From assembly GCA_965661545.1 (NCBI GenBank), contig CBFIEF010000025.1, forward strand, positions 1 through 44,758: a stretch of 44,758 nucleotides of DNA, read 5' to 3'. The notes beneath the pieces are model-generated. The model was not told the DNA's origin and made no database searches. It saw only the letters and a program-made list of their open reading frames with translations. How positions within the stretch are numbered: position 1 is the first letter of the stretch; every line of letters begins with the position of its first letter. Source of the stretch: UBA7985 sp965661545. Lineage in GTDB: Bacteria > Pseudomonadota > Alphaproteobacteria > UBA7985. Position numbers and translations under genes: made by a program. Below, in pieces: positions 16,569-25,500 of the stretch.

Positions 16569-17761
16569 CAGATTACTCCATCTTTGCGCAGCGCCTGCAA
16601 GGCGGCGGCGTCGAGGCCCAATGCGCCCCAGATTTCCGCCTCGTCTACGCCCAAGGCTGGCGGGGGCGTGGTGACTTTTGGGCGTTGGCCGTCGATTTTT
16701 AGCCCGGTTGAGACCACTCTGATGGCGCGATCGACACCCGGCATGCTGGGAAAGTCCTCGAGGAAATCACGGCTTTGGAGATGATCCGAGTTGAGGACTT
16801 GGGGAACGGTTAAAACCGCTCCTGAAGGAATGCCGAGTGCGTTAAGCTCTGCTTCCCATTCCAACGCGGACTTGGCGCGCAAGTTGGTTTCCAATTCAGC
16901 GCGCAGGGGGAGGCGGTTGGCCTTGCGGTCTTCTCGGGTTCGGTAATCCGGGTGAGTGGGTAGATCATCGCGCTCCAGATGTTGGCAGAGCAGCAGCCAC
17001 TGCTCGTCTTTGTTCGCTGCGATGTTCAGCAGGCCTTCGCCGGTTCGGAAGGTGCCAGAGGGGGCGGATGTTGGGTTTTCATTGCCGTTGGCAGCCGGTT
17101 CCTGCCCACCGATCAGATGGTTCGACAGCACCCAACCCATGGTCGCCAACACGCTCTCCAGCATGGAAACGTCGATCATGCAGCCTCGTGGTTGAGCGTT
17201 GAGCGCTGCGCTGATGGCCATGGCTGCGGTCAGGCCGCCCACGGTATCGGCAACCGGAGATCCAACGCGGGTTGGCGCAGAGGTTCTGTCACCGGTGACG
17301 GACATCAGGCCCGAAGCGCCTTGGATGATTTGATCATAGGCGGGTCGCTTCACCCACGGTCCATCTTGCCCAAAACCGGAAATGGCGCAGTAGATTAGGC
17401 TGGGCGTGACGGCCTTGAGCGTTTCGTAATCCAAGCCCAAGCGATCCATGACGCCGGGGCGAAAGTTCTCGACCAGCACATCGGCGGTTTTGATCAACTC
17501 GAACAGCAAATCTTTGCCGCGTGGATCTTTGAGGTTCAGGGAGACGGACTTTTTTCCCGCGTTTTGGGCCAGAAACGAAATGCCCATGCCGGCGGCGTTG
17601 AGCGCTGGATCAGAGCCGAGGTTCCGCGCCAGATCTCCACGTCCAACGGCTTCAACCTTGATGACTTCGGCGCCCAGATGAACCAACTGGTGGCACGCGA
17701 AGGGACCGGCGAGCACATTCGTCAGATCGAGCACACGGATGCCGGTGAGGGGCGCGGTCAT
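16568..17761 (-). CDS. family III CoA-transferase (CaiB/BaiF)
   Basis: Moves CoA between an acyl-CoA donor and a carboxylic acid. The 397-residue protein has the family's interlocked-fold sequence: RVLDLTNVLAGPFACHQLVHLGAEVIKVE near the start, SVSLNLKDPRG, VLVENFRPGVMDRLGLDY, and Asp143 in PAYDQIIQGASGL, the expected catalytic carboxylate. It overlaps the kinase gene by four bases and the hydrolase gene by one, so it is embedded in a regulator operon divergent from the tricarballylate genes. It may activate an imported di- or tricarboxylate as CoA ester, for example an itaconate-, mesaconate- or citramalate-like acid. This is inference; the acid is not identifiable. Confidence 0.92.
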   Translation of the reverse strand: MTAPLTGIRVLDLTNVLAGPFACHQLVHLGAEVIKVEAVGRGDLARNLGSDPALNAAGMGISFLAQNAGKKSVSLNLKDPRGKDLLFELIKTADVLVENFRPGVMDRLGLDYETLKAVTPSLIYCAISGFGQDGPWVKRPAYDQIIQGASGLMSVTGDRTSAPTRVGSPVADTVGGLTAAMAISAALNAQPRGCMIDVSMLESVLATMGWVLSNHLIGGQEPAANGNENPTSAPSGTFRTGEGLLNIAANKDEQWLLLCQHLERDDLPTHPDYRTREDRKANRLPLRAELETNLRAKSALEWEAELNALGIPSGAVLTVPQVLNSDHLQSRDFLEDFPSMPGVDRAIRVVSTGLKIDGQRPKVTTPPPALGVDEAEIWGALGLDAAALQALRKDGVI

Positions 17762-19077
17762 GGGGTGGCCTCCGTCAACGCAGAGGCTGGAAAGATCAGA
17801 GTGACTTTTGCATTCTTGCCGGTGTCTTTCTCAGTCCAGCCTTTGTGCAGGTCCATGATTTCTTCAACGATGCTGAGGCCAAAACGCTGAACGCTTGGCT
17901 CGCTGGAGCCTTTAGCGCGAAAGCCTGAGCCGTCATCGGTGACGATCAGCCGATCTTTGCGCACAGTGATGGTTGCTGTTGTCGCGCCGCGCGCGTGCTT
18001 GATGATGTTGTCAATCAGGTTGCCAAGGGCTTCGAGCAGCAAAGCGGAGTGGCCGGAAACACTGACGCTAGCCTCAACTTGCAGGCCCAAATCTACCCCG
18101 GCGCGATAGGCTCGCAAGGACCAGTCCTCAACGGCTTTCTGCGCCAGTTCTTCGAGGTTGACCGCGCCAAAGGAATCATCGCGGTTTGAGGGCTGCACGC
18201 CCACGCGGCTGAGCAGCATCATTTGCTGCACCAAATGGGCAAGATGGTCGATGCGTTTGGACAGTCCCGGCAGGTCTGGTTGGGTGCCCTCCATCGTCGC
18301 GACTTCCAACTCTGTTTTCAGTTCAGCGAGCGGAGTTCGCAGCTGGTGGGCGGTGTTGGAGACAAAATGTCGGTGCGAGTTCAGCGTCTTTTCCAGCCGC
18401 CCAAACAGCGCGTTTATTTCGTCCACCAGCGGCTGACCTTCTGGCGGAACCGGGCGGCGGATGGCGCGCAGATCGCGTTCGCTGCGCTGGCTGACCGCAT
18501 CGGCGAGGTTGCGCAAGGGGCGCAGACCGAAATTCACGGCATAGAGCGTCAGCAGGCTAATCATCAGAACCCCGACGACAAACGCCAGAATGGCGTAGCG
18601 CAGATAGAGTTGCAGGACGTTGGTACGTTGACCGAGGGTTTCGGCGATCAGGACGACGAACTCAACGCTGGCAGAGTAGCTCAGGGCTTCGTCCTTGATG
18701 GCGATCATGCGCATCGGTTCGCCGCGAAAATCAATCTGCTGAAGCACCTTGTCTGACTCGCCAAACGTCGGCGCGAGCAGGTTTCGGTAACCGGTTACAA
18801 CTTCGCCCGAGGGCCACTTTTGCACGGAGTAGAACACGCGGTCTTCGGCGGAGTTGGTGAGCATCTGCAAGGCTGCATAGGGCAAGTCGACAACCAGCGA
18901 GCCGTTTTCAAGCACCACACGGTCGGCAATGGCGAGCGCGGAGCCTTCAAGCACGCGGTCATAGCTCTCCGTGGTTGCGGAGCGAATGGCCCAATAGATC
19001 ATGCCGATCAGAAAAGCAGAAAGCGGGATCAGTGGCAGGAGTAGGAACATCAGCAAGCGCTGGCGCAGGCTCATCAT
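17758..19077 (-). CDS. tctE: TctE-like sensor histidine kinase
   Basis: Membrane sensor kinase of 439 residues. Two membrane segments (about 8-31 and 160-182) frame a periplasmic domain of the 2CSK_N type seen in TctE (ALAIADRV, LVVDLPYAALQML, RVFYSVQ). A HAMP region follows, then the H-box NTAHQLRTPL with His244, and an ATPase domain with NLIDNIIKH, VTDDGSGF and RFGLSIVEEI. It overlaps the response regulator and the CoA-transferase by four bases each. It probably senses tricarboxylates directly or through the orphan binding protein encoded across the divergent promoter. Confidence 0.93.
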   Translation of the reverse strand: MMSLRQRLLMFLLLPLIPLSAFLIGMIYWAIRSATTESYDRVLEGSALAIADRVVLENGSLVVDLPYAALQMLTNSAEDRVFYSVQKWPSGEVVTGYRNLLAPTFGESDKVLQQIDFRGEPMRMIAIKDEALSYSASVEFVVLIAETLGQRTNVLQLYLRYAILAFVVGVLMISLLTLYAVNFGLRPLRNLADAVSQRSERDLRAIRRPVPPEGQPLVDEINALFGRLEKTLNSHRHFVSNTAHQLRTPLAELKTELEVATMEGTQPDLPGLSKRIDHLAHLVQQMMLLSRVGVQPSNRDDSFGAVNLEELAQKAVEDWSLRAYRAGVDLGLQVEASVSVSGHSALLLEALGNLIDNIIKHARGATTATITVRKDRLIVTDDGSGFRAKGSSEPSVQRFGLSIVEEIMDLHKGWTEKDTGKNAKVTLIFPASALTEATP

Positions 19078-19748
19078 GGCGCGTGCGCTTCCAGCAGCAT
19101 GTAACCCACCCCGCGCACAGTCCGCAGCTCAATTGCCGGGTGGCTGAGGCGTTTTCGGACACGGCTGATGATGACTTCGATAGCGTTCGGAGTAGGGGGG
19201 TCTGCGTTGTCGTAGAGCGCGCTGATCAGGGCGTCTTTGGAAACCACGGAATTGGCATTTGTGGCCAGGATCGACAGGCAGGCGAATTCGCGTCGGGGCA
19301 GGTCGAGTTCCTCTTCCTCCAACCGTGCCAAACGAGCGGCAGTGTCGATCATCAGTGGGCCAAGGGTCAGTTTGGCATCAACGCCGCTGCCTTGCCGCCG
19401 GACCAAAGCCCGCGCCCGGGCCATTAACTCATCGAGGGCAAAGGGTTTGGTCAGATAGTCATCTGCCCCCCGGTCCAAGCCGCTCACCCGGTCGCGCACG
19501 GCGTCTCGTGCGGTCAGGATCAGCACCGGCGTTTTATCGTCTCGATCCCGCATCTCACCCAGCAGCGTCATCCCGTCTCCATCGGGCAAGGTCAGATCCA
19601 GCAAGACGATGTCCACGGTGAACTCACGCAGGAAAGCCCGCGCAGACAACAAGTCGCTGGCGTGGTCCAAAGTCAGTCCCGCGAGGGCAAAGGCGCGTGA
19701 CACGCCGTCGGCCAATACCGGGTTATCCTCAACCAATAAGGCTCTCAT
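19074..19748 (-). CDS. tctD: TctD-like OmpR-family response regulator
   Basis: Transcription regulator of 224 residues. The receiver domain has Glu7-Asp8, phosphoacceptor Asp51 in LLDLTLPDGDG, and Lys in LTKPFAL. The C-terminal winged helix (LDLPRREFACLSIL, then NAIEVIISRVRKRL and TVRGVGYML) is of OmpR type. It is the first gene of its operon and is divergent from the binding-protein/tctC operon. It should activate that operon from the 112-base intergenic region 19749-19860, where an imperfect repeat (CTGTC...GACAG) near 19770-19788 is a possible site. Assignment to TctD rests on its pairing with a TctE-type kinase and a TTT operon. Confidence 0.93.
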   Translation of the reverse strand: MRALLVEDNPVLADGVSRAFALAGLTLDHASDLLSARAFLREFTVDIVLLDLTLPDGDGMTLLGEMRDRDDKTPVLILTARDAVRDRVSGLDRGADDYLTKPFALDELMARARALVRRQGSGVDAKLTLGPLMIDTAARLARLEEEELDLPRREFACLSILATNANSVVSKDALISALYDNADPPTPNAIEVIISRVRKRLSHPAIELRTVRGVGYMLLEAHAP

Positions 19749-19860
19749 GGGTCATTTTTCGCATGATTCTGTCAGGCTGACGACAGCTTACTTTCGGTAG
19801 AGTTTCAATCACCTTGGGCAGTGTGTCTGCTTGCAGGGGCGCTACTGGGAGGATAGCGAA

Positions 19861-20928
19861 GTGGGAAAACTGAGGCGGTTATTCGCCTACCCGACAGCAT
19901 TGGCTTGCCTGTTCTGTGCGCACTTGAGTGCTGCCGAACCGATCGTGCTGCCGGGGTCCGAGGATGAGCGGCTGACGATCTATTCGACCGCCGATTACCT
20001 CGCTGTTGAACCGGTTCTCCTCGCCTACAAAGACCTGCAGCCGGGCCTGACCATCCACTACCATGAGTTGCTCAGTCAGGAATTGTATCAGCGGGTTTTG
20101 GATGAAGAGCAGCAGACGGCGGATCTGGTTTGGTCCTCGGCGATGGATTTGCAGATGAAGCTGGTCCACGACGGCTATGCCCGCCGCTTTACCCCGAACG
20201 CAATCGCCAGTCTGCCCGAGTGGTCCTACTGGCGAGACGAGGCCTACGCCGTATCGGTTGAACCGGCGGTCATGGTCTACAACCGCCAAGCCTTCAAAGG
20301 CATGGACGTGCCTGCGACGCGGGAAGATTTGCTGGCGTGGTTACAGGGTGAGGACGACCGTGCCTTTCAGATGGTCGGCACATACGACATCGAGCGCTCT
20401 GGCCTCGGGCTGTTACTGGCCGCGCGGGATGCCGATCAGAGTCGGGATTTCTGGACGCTGGTCCAAGCGCTGGGTGCCAATCAAGTCGAGCTGTTTTCCT
20501 CGTCCAGTGGGTTGATCGAGCGGGTGGCGCGCGGTGATTTGTCGTTGGCCTACAACGTCCTCGGCTCCTATGCCGCCAGCCGTGCAGAGACCGCCTTGGA
20601 TCTCGGCGTGGTGCTGCCGCGAGACTATACGCTGGTGGTCAGCCGAGTGGCCTTTGTGCCCTATGCAGCGGTAAACGCGGATGCTGGTGAAGACTTTTTG
20701 AACTTTCTGCTGAGCCGTCGAGGTCAGCGTATTCTCAATGACGACGTAGGCTTTCCATCGGTCCATGCGGACGTTGATTGGAACTCTACTCTCTTTCCCG
20801 AAAACGGTCTGACCCGTCGGTACTTGGCACCGATGGAAGTGGACACGCGCCTGCTGGTCTATTTGGATCAAGCGCGCCGGGAGAACGTGATCCGCCAATG
20901 GCGGCAAGCTCTGGGGGGGCCGCTATGA
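19861..20928 (+). CDS. orphan ABC-type periplasmic substrate-binding protein
   Basis: Type II (AfuA/iron- or polyamine-like) solute-binding protein of 355 residues. GTG 19861 is chosen because GGGAGG lies eight bases upstream and the product then starts with a clean signal peptide (KLRR, hydrophobic core, cut near SAAEP). The mature part shows LTIYSTADYLAVEPVLLAYKDLQPG and SSSGLIERVARGDLSLAYNVLGSYA. No ABC permease or ATPase is adjacent. Instead it begins the TTT operon, 48 bases before tctC, opposite the TctDE genes. A role as periplasmic ligand sensor for the kinase is therefore more likely than transport, though it may serve a transporter encoded elsewhere. Confidence 0.88.
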   Translation: MGKLRRLFAYPTALACLFCAHLSAAEPIVLPGSEDERLTIYSTADYLAVEPVLLAYKDLQPGLTIHYHELLSQELYQRVLDEEQQTADLVWSSAMDLQMKLVHDGYARRFTPNAIASLPEWSYWRDEAYAVSVEPAVMVYNRQAFKGMDVPATREDLLAWLQGEDDRAFQMVGTYDIERSGLGLLLAARDADQSRDFWTLVQALGANQVELFSSSSGLIERVARGDLSLAYNVLGSYAASRAETALDLGVVLPRDYTLVVSRVAFVPYAAVNADAGEDFLNFLLSRRGQRILNDDVGFPSVHADVDWNSTLFPENGLTRRYLAPMEVDTRLLVYLDQARRENVIRQWRQALGGPL

Positions 20929-20975
20929 AAGGCGATCTTCAGAAATCTGAAATCAGCATATTGGGAGGATTATCC

Positions 20976-21938
20976 ATGCTGAAGAAACTCGCTGTGGGTG
21001 CTGCGGCACTCGTTGCAACCAGCTCGGCCGCATCTGCGGAACAACTGGTTGATTCCATTCACTTCCTTATTCCAGGCGGCGCAGGCGGCGGCTGGGACGG
21101 TACAGCTCGCGGTACCGGTGAAGCTCTGACGGGCGCAGGCATTGTTGGCTCTGCATCCTTCGAAAACATGTCCGGCGGTGGCGGCGGTGTTGCGATTGGT
21201 CACCTGATCGAGAACGCTGACTCCATGGATGGCACACTGATGGTGAACTCTACGCCAATCGTGATCCGTTCCTTGCAGGGTGTCTTCCCCTACAACTTCT
21301 CCGACCTGACCATGATCGCTGGCACCATTGGTGACTATGGCGCGTTGGTTGTGACCCCGGGCTCGACCACCACGCTTGGTGATTTGGTTGCTGCTTACAC
21401 CGCAGACCCAAGCTCCATCGCGATGGGCGGCGGTTCTGTACCGGGCGGCATGGATCACTTGATCGGTGCGATGGTCATGAACGCTGCGGGCGCGGACGCA
21501 ACCAAGGTTGCTTACCTGCCGTTTGATGCTGGTGGTGTGGCTCTTGCTGCTCTGCTCTCTGGTGAGATTGAAGTTCTGTCCACCGGTTTGGGTGAGGCTC
21601 TGTCTCAGGCGAAAGCTGGCGAAGTTGATATCCTGTGTATCACCAGTGACGCTCGCGTTGCCGACGCTCCGGACGTACCAACCTGTGCCGAAGCTGGTGC
21701 CGAAGGCGTTTACTTCGTGAACTGGCGTGGTTTCTTTGGCGCGCCTGGCCTGTCTGACGACAAGGCTGACGCTTACCGTGCTGCGATTGCTGCGATGTAC
21801 GCGACCCCTGAGTGGGAAGCGGTTCGTGCGCGTAACGGTTGGGTAGAAATCCACAACCCAGGCGACGACTTCGTTTCCTTCCTGGAGAACCAGGAACAAA
21901 TCATCGGTGATCTGATGACGTCTATGGGCTTCCTCTAA
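20976..21938 (+). CDS. tctC: TTT periplasmic binding protein, TctC family (tricarballylate module)
   Basis: Periplasmic receptor of a tripartite tricarboxylate transporter, 320 residues as precursor. The signal peptide MLKKLAVGAAALVATSSAASA is followed by the typical IHFLIPGGAGGGWDGTARG ligand loop of true TctC proteins, with the Asp retained. ATG 20976 has a perfect GGGAGGA site; the open frame upstream to 20778 overlaps the previous gene. Codons are strongly biased to GCT, GGT, CGT and GTT, consistent with high expression. A stem-loop at 21955-21978 separates it from tctB. With tcuA and tcuB downstream, tricarballylate or a related tricarboxylate is the likely ligand. Confidence 0.95.
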   Translation: MLKKLAVGAAALVATSSAASAEQLVDSIHFLIPGGAGGGWDGTARGTGEALTGAGIVGSASFENMSGGGGGVAIGHLIENADSMDGTLMVNSTPIVIRSLQGVFPYNFSDLTMIAGTIGDYGALVVTPGSTTTLGDLVAAYTADPSSIAMGGGSVPGGMDHLIGAMVMNAAGADATKVAYLPFDAGGVALAALLSGEIEVLSTGLGEALSQAKAGEVDILCITSDARVADAPDVPTCAEAGAEGVYFVNWRGFFGAPGLSDDKADAYRAAIAAMYATPEWEAVRARNGWVEIHNPGDDFVSFLENQEQIIGDLMTSMGFL

Positions 21939-21954
21939 GCCCTTTAGAACGGGG

Positions 21955-21978
21955 AAGGGAGCCGCCTTTGGCTCCCTT
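21955..21978 (+). terminator. hairpin between tctC and tctB
   Basis: A perfect nine-base-pair stem (AAGGGAGCC/GGCTCCCTT, 21955-21963 with 21970-21978) closes over a six-base loop and is followed by CTTTCCTC. It lies 17 bases after the tctC stop. It is probably a partial terminator or stabiliser giving more binding protein than membrane subunits. Confidence 0.7.
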
Positions 21979-22049
21979 CTTTCCTCGTTCTCTGTTCCAA
22001 GCTAACATTCTGTTTCTAAACAACTTTGCTCACCTGTCAGGTAGTGCTC

Positions 22050-22592
22050 ATGTCTCGCCTTTTGTCTGCTGATCGGATCGTTGGGGTTATCCTGCTGATT
22101 CTGTGTTGCCTGTTCACGTACTTTGCCTTCGATCTGGCCAAGACCATTCCGCCGTTCTTCAAGAACCAGCCCATGCGCGTTGACACGCTGCCGCGGATTT
22201 TGGGTGTTGCCGGGATCCTTGCCTCTATCGTCACCATTATCGCGCCAACCACGGGTGCCAAGAGCGCGCCTGAGAACAAGCAGCTCAAGGACAGCCAAGA
22301 CCGGATGGCGGACCTGAGTTTTGATAATTTTGGACAGGCCAAGTGGGGGCAATTGGTGGCGATGATCGCGCTGATGATCGTGTACTCGACCTATTTGCGC
22401 GCCGGTGGGTTTATCCCTTCGACCTTCTTTCTTCTGCTGTTTGGCAGCATCATTTTGGGCGAGCGCCGCTGGGTGGCGATGGTCCTTGTGTCGATCATAG
22501 CGCCGCTGGCGATTTGGCTGCTTGTGACCTACGTCCTCGACCGAACAATTCCGCCCTTGCCACGGGCACTCATGGATCTGATGGGGGGCTAA
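22050..22592 (+). CDS. tctB: TTT transporter small membrane subunit, TctB family
   Basis: Small membrane subunit of 180 residues with four hydrophobic segments: VGVILLILCCLFTYFAF, ILGVAGILASIVTIIAP, LVAMIALMIVYSTYL and a C-terminal pair around FFLLLFGSIIL and VSIIAPLAIWLLVTYVL. ATG 22050 is preferred over the in-frame TTG at 22026 because it directly precedes the first segment. It starts about 110 bases after tctC, beyond the hairpin, and ends four bases before tctA. Length and topology are normal for TctB. Confidence 0.9.
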   Translation: MSRLLSADRIVGVILLILCCLFTYFAFDLAKTIPPFFKNQPMRVDTLPRILGVAGILASIVTIIAPTTGAKSAPENKQLKDSQDRMADLSFDNFGQAKWGQLVAMIALMIVYSTYLRAGGFIPSTFFLLLFGSIILGERRWVAMVLVSIIAPLAIWLLVTYVLDRTIPPLPRALMDLMGG

Positions 22593-22596
22593 GCCG

Positions 22597-24141
22597 ATGT
22601 TAGACGGTATCCTAACCGGCCTCAGTGCCGCCTTTACGTTTCAAGCCATTGGCCTTGTGGTCCTGGGCTGTCTGATTGGTTCCTTTATTGGCATGGTGCC
22701 GGGTTTGGGGCCGATGCAGGTGATTGCGATTATGATCCCCGTTGCCGTGGGGATCGGTGACCCGTCGGTGGCGATGATTATGCTCGCCGGGGTCTATTAC
22801 GGCGCTGTCTTTGGCGGCTCCACGTCGTCCATTCTGATTAACGCGCCGGGGGTCGCGTCTACGGTCGCCACATCCTTTGACGGCTACCCGATGGCGCGCA
22901 AGGGCTTTGCGGGCAAGGCGCTGACCATCGCGGCGATCTCCTCGTTCGCAGGGGGTACGATTGGCGCAATTTTGCTCACGTTGGCCGCCAAGCCGCTGGC
23001 CGATGTCGCGCTGCTGTTCCAGTCGCCGGAATACCTCGCCGTGATGATTGTTGGTATGACGGCTGTTGCTGCCTTTGGCGAGCGGGGCCGGGCTTACAAG
23101 GCCGTGCTGATGGTGATTTTCGGGATGATCCTCGCGTCGATCGGCGAAGGCTCACAGTTCGCCAATCGTCCGCGCTTCACCTTTGGCTATGTACCGCTGC
23201 AAGATGGAATTTCCTCGATCACGCTCATCATGGGCCTGTTCGCCGTTCCGGAAGCCTTCTTCCTGATCCTCGATCCCAAGCGAGGGCAGTACAAGGGCGA
23301 CGGCCAGAGCAAGGAAATCAACAACATGCGCATCAACGCGCAGGAAGCCAAGGAGATGGCCCCGGTTATCGGGCGTCAGTCGATCCTCGGCTTCCTGATC
23401 GGTGTCATGCCTGGCGCAGGGGCAACCATTGCCTCCCTGATGGGCTACGCGATGGAGCGTAACATTGCGCCCAAGGCAAAGCGTGAAGAGTTCGGCAAGG
23501 GTTCCTTACGGGGTCTGACCGCACCGGAAACAGCCAACAACGCCGCCTCGACCGGCTCCTTTGTGCCAATGTTGACGCTCGGCATTCCGGGCTCAGGCAC
23601 CACGGCGATTTTGCTCGTTGCGCTGATTTCGCTGGGTGTTCAGCCCGGACCGGCGCTCATCAACGACAATCCGGATATCTTCTGGGGCATCATTATCTCC
23701 ATGTACTTCGGGAATGTGGTGCTGCTGATCCTCAACTATCCGCTCATCCCGTACATTGCCAAGTTGCTGGCGGTGCCGCGGACGTTCTTAATCCCGTTCG
23801 TGCTGTTCTTCTCGATGGTGGGGGCCTATCTGGTCAGCCAGAACCCGACGGAGCTCTACACCATGATCGTATTGGGCGTTGTAACGACGCTGCTGCGGCT
23901 GGCGAAGTTCCCGATTGCGCCAATTGTGATTGGCTTCATTCTGGGCATTCGGATGGAGGATAATCTGGGCCGAGCGCTGACGGATCCGGATTACTCAGGC
24001 TTCAGCTTCATCTGGGAGCGTCCGATGACACTGGTGTTCCTGCTGATCGCGGCGGCCATGCTGCTCTATCCGATGATCGAAGGCCGTCTGGCCCGTCGTG
24101 AGCGGAAAAAGGCACGCGACAGCCAAGTCACGCAGGACTAA
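22597..24141 (+). CDS. tctA: TTT transporter large membrane subunit, TctA family
   Basis: Principal permease of the tricarballylate-module TTT system, 514 residues. Family hallmarks include GMVPGLGPMQVIAIMIPVAVG near the N-terminus, the related GVMPGAGATIASLMGYA, LTAPETANNAASTGSFVPMLTLGIPGSGTTAI and GFILGIRMEDNLGRAL. About twelve membrane segments are predicted by eye. It lies four bases after tctB and is followed nine bases later by the AtuA/DUF1446 gene, so transport and metabolism genes form one transcript. Confidence 0.97.
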   Translation: MLDGILTGLSAAFTFQAIGLVVLGCLIGSFIGMVPGLGPMQVIAIMIPVAVGIGDPSVAMIMLAGVYYGAVFGGSTSSILINAPGVASTVATSFDGYPMARKGFAGKALTIAAISSFAGGTIGAILLTLAAKPLADVALLFQSPEYLAVMIVGMTAVAAFGERGRAYKAVLMVIFGMILASIGEGSQFANRPRFTFGYVPLQDGISSITLIMGLFAVPEAFFLILDPKRGQYKGDGQSKEINNMRINAQEAKEMAPVIGRQSILGFLIGVMPGAGATIASLMGYAMERNIAPKAKREEFGKGSLRGLTAPETANNAASTGSFVPMLTLGIPGSGTTAILLVALISLGVQPGPALINDNPDIFWGIIISMYFGNVVLLILNYPLIPYIAKLLAVPRTFLIPFVLFFSMVGAYLVSQNPTELYTMIVLGVVTTLLRLAKFPIAPIVIGFILGIRMEDNLGRALTDPDYSGFSFIWERPMTLVFLLIAAAMLLYPMIEGRLARRERKKARDSQVTQD

Positions 24142-24150
24142 ACCAAGCTT

Positions 24151-25500
24151 ATGGTCAAAGTCCTTATCCCCTCGGGCGCGCTTGGGATCAGTGTCGATCC
24201 TGACGCGCTAGAGCGCGGGTTGCAGATGCAGCCCGACATCATCGCGATCGATGGCGGCTCAACCGATAGCGGCCCGCACTACTTGGGCACCGGCACGTGC
24301 AAGTACTCGCGCGCGTCGGTGAAGCGTGAATGGCGGCTGTTGATGCTCGCGCGGGCACGGCTGGGGGTGCCTTTGCTGATTGGGACAGCAGGGACATGCG
24401 GTACGGATTCCATGGTCGATTGGCTGTTCGACATCACCCGTGAAATTGCGGCAGAAGAGGGCCAAAGTCTGCGCGTTGCGGCGCTTTATTGCTCGCAAGA
24501 CCCGAGCGCAGTGGCGCAATCCTACGCAGGCGGAGCGGTTTCAGCCCTTCCCGGTGCGCCAGAACTATCGCTGGAAACCTTTGCGCAATGCAGCAACATC
24601 GTCGCTTTGGCCGGTGCTGAGCAGATCAATGCCGCACTCGCGACGGGCGCTGAAATCGTTATTGCGGGGCGTTCAACAGATACGGCTGTGATCGCTGCTT
24701 TACCGCTGGCGCGCGGATGCCATCCGGGCGGGGCGTGGCATGGGGCGAAGATCGGTGAGTGCGGGGCCTTGGCGACCAACAATCCGGCATCCGGTTCCAT
24801 CCTGATCGAATTTGACGCTGAGGGCTTTACCGTCAAGCCGACCGGCGAGGGCGTTCTCGCTACGCCTACAACGGTTTCCGCGCACATGCTGTACGAGAAT
24901 ACCGATCCCTTTATCCTGTACGAACCGGGCGGGCATCTGGACGTCACCAGTGCGACCTATGAGCCGGTGAATGGCGATAGTGTGCGGGTGCAGGGCAGTG
25001 TGTGGAACCCTGATGCGCGCTACACCGTCAAGCTCGAAGGCGCGCAGATCGCGGGGTATCAAACCGCCTCGCTGGTGCTGGTCCGCGACCGGCGATACGT
25101 GCAGTCAATCACCCAGTGGATCCAGCAGCTGCAGGCAACCTTTGAGCAGCGCGAAGGCGACAATATCAGCGGTGACTACACGCTCGAGTTCCGTCTAATT
25201 GGCGCAAATGCTACGCTGGGCGGGTTGGAAACGCAGACCGACGGGGCCCATGAAATCGGCGTTCTTTCGATCATCACAGCGCCCACTCAGCAAAGCGCAA
25301 ACGACATCGCCAAGTTACTCAACCCCTATTTGCTGCACTACGCGCTGACACCAAACGAGCCGATGCCGACCTTTGCCTTTCCCTTCTCCCCACCAGAAAT
25401 GGACCGGGGCGCGTTGCATGAATTTGCACTGAATCACGTGCTGACACTGGACGACCCGATGAGCGCCTTTCGCCTTGTGGTGCAGGAGGTTAGCGCATGA
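24151..25500 (+). CDS. AtuA-like / DUF1446 family protein
   Basis: A 449-residue cytoplasmic protein of the family that includes AtuA of the acyclic terpene utilisation cluster; the biochemical function is not known to me. Typical segments are VLIPSGALG near the start, IAIDGGSTDSGPHYLGTG (about 31-48), LIGTAGTCGTD, VIAGRSTDTAVIAALPL and AHMLYENTDPF. It overlaps the DUF4387 gene by four bases (ATGA). The pair sits between tctA and tcuA, implying a joint function on the imported acid. An enzyme acting on a branched or unsaturated carboxylate or its CoA ester would fit, but this is inference. Confidence 0.88.
   Translation: MVKVLIPSGALGISVDPDALERGLQMQPDIIAIDGGSTDSGPHYLGTGTCKYSRASVKREWRLLMLARARLGVPLLIGTAGTCGTDSMVDWLFDITREIAAEEGQSLRVAALYCSQDPSAVAQSYAGGAVSALPGAPELSLETFAQCSNIVALAGAEQINAALATGAEIVIAGRSTDTAVIAALPLARGCHPGGAWHGAKIGECGALATNNPASGSILIEFDAEGFTVKPTGEGVLATPTTVSAHMLYENTDPFILYEPGGHLDVTSATYEPVNGDSVRVQGSVWNPDARYTVKLEGAQIAGYQTASLVLVRDRRYVQSITQWIQQLQATFEQREGDNISGDYTLEFRLIGANATLGGLETQTDGAHEIGVLSIITAPTQQSANDIAKLLNPYLLHYALTPNEPMPTFAFPFSPPEMDRGALHEFALNHVLTLDDPMSAFRLVVQEVSA

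Noticed and set aside
20970..21899. 309-codon minus-strand open frame opposite the tricarballylate-module tctC
   Set aside because: Explained by the strong GCT/GGT/CGT codon bias of tctC; the translated product is Arg/Asn/His-rich with no family features.
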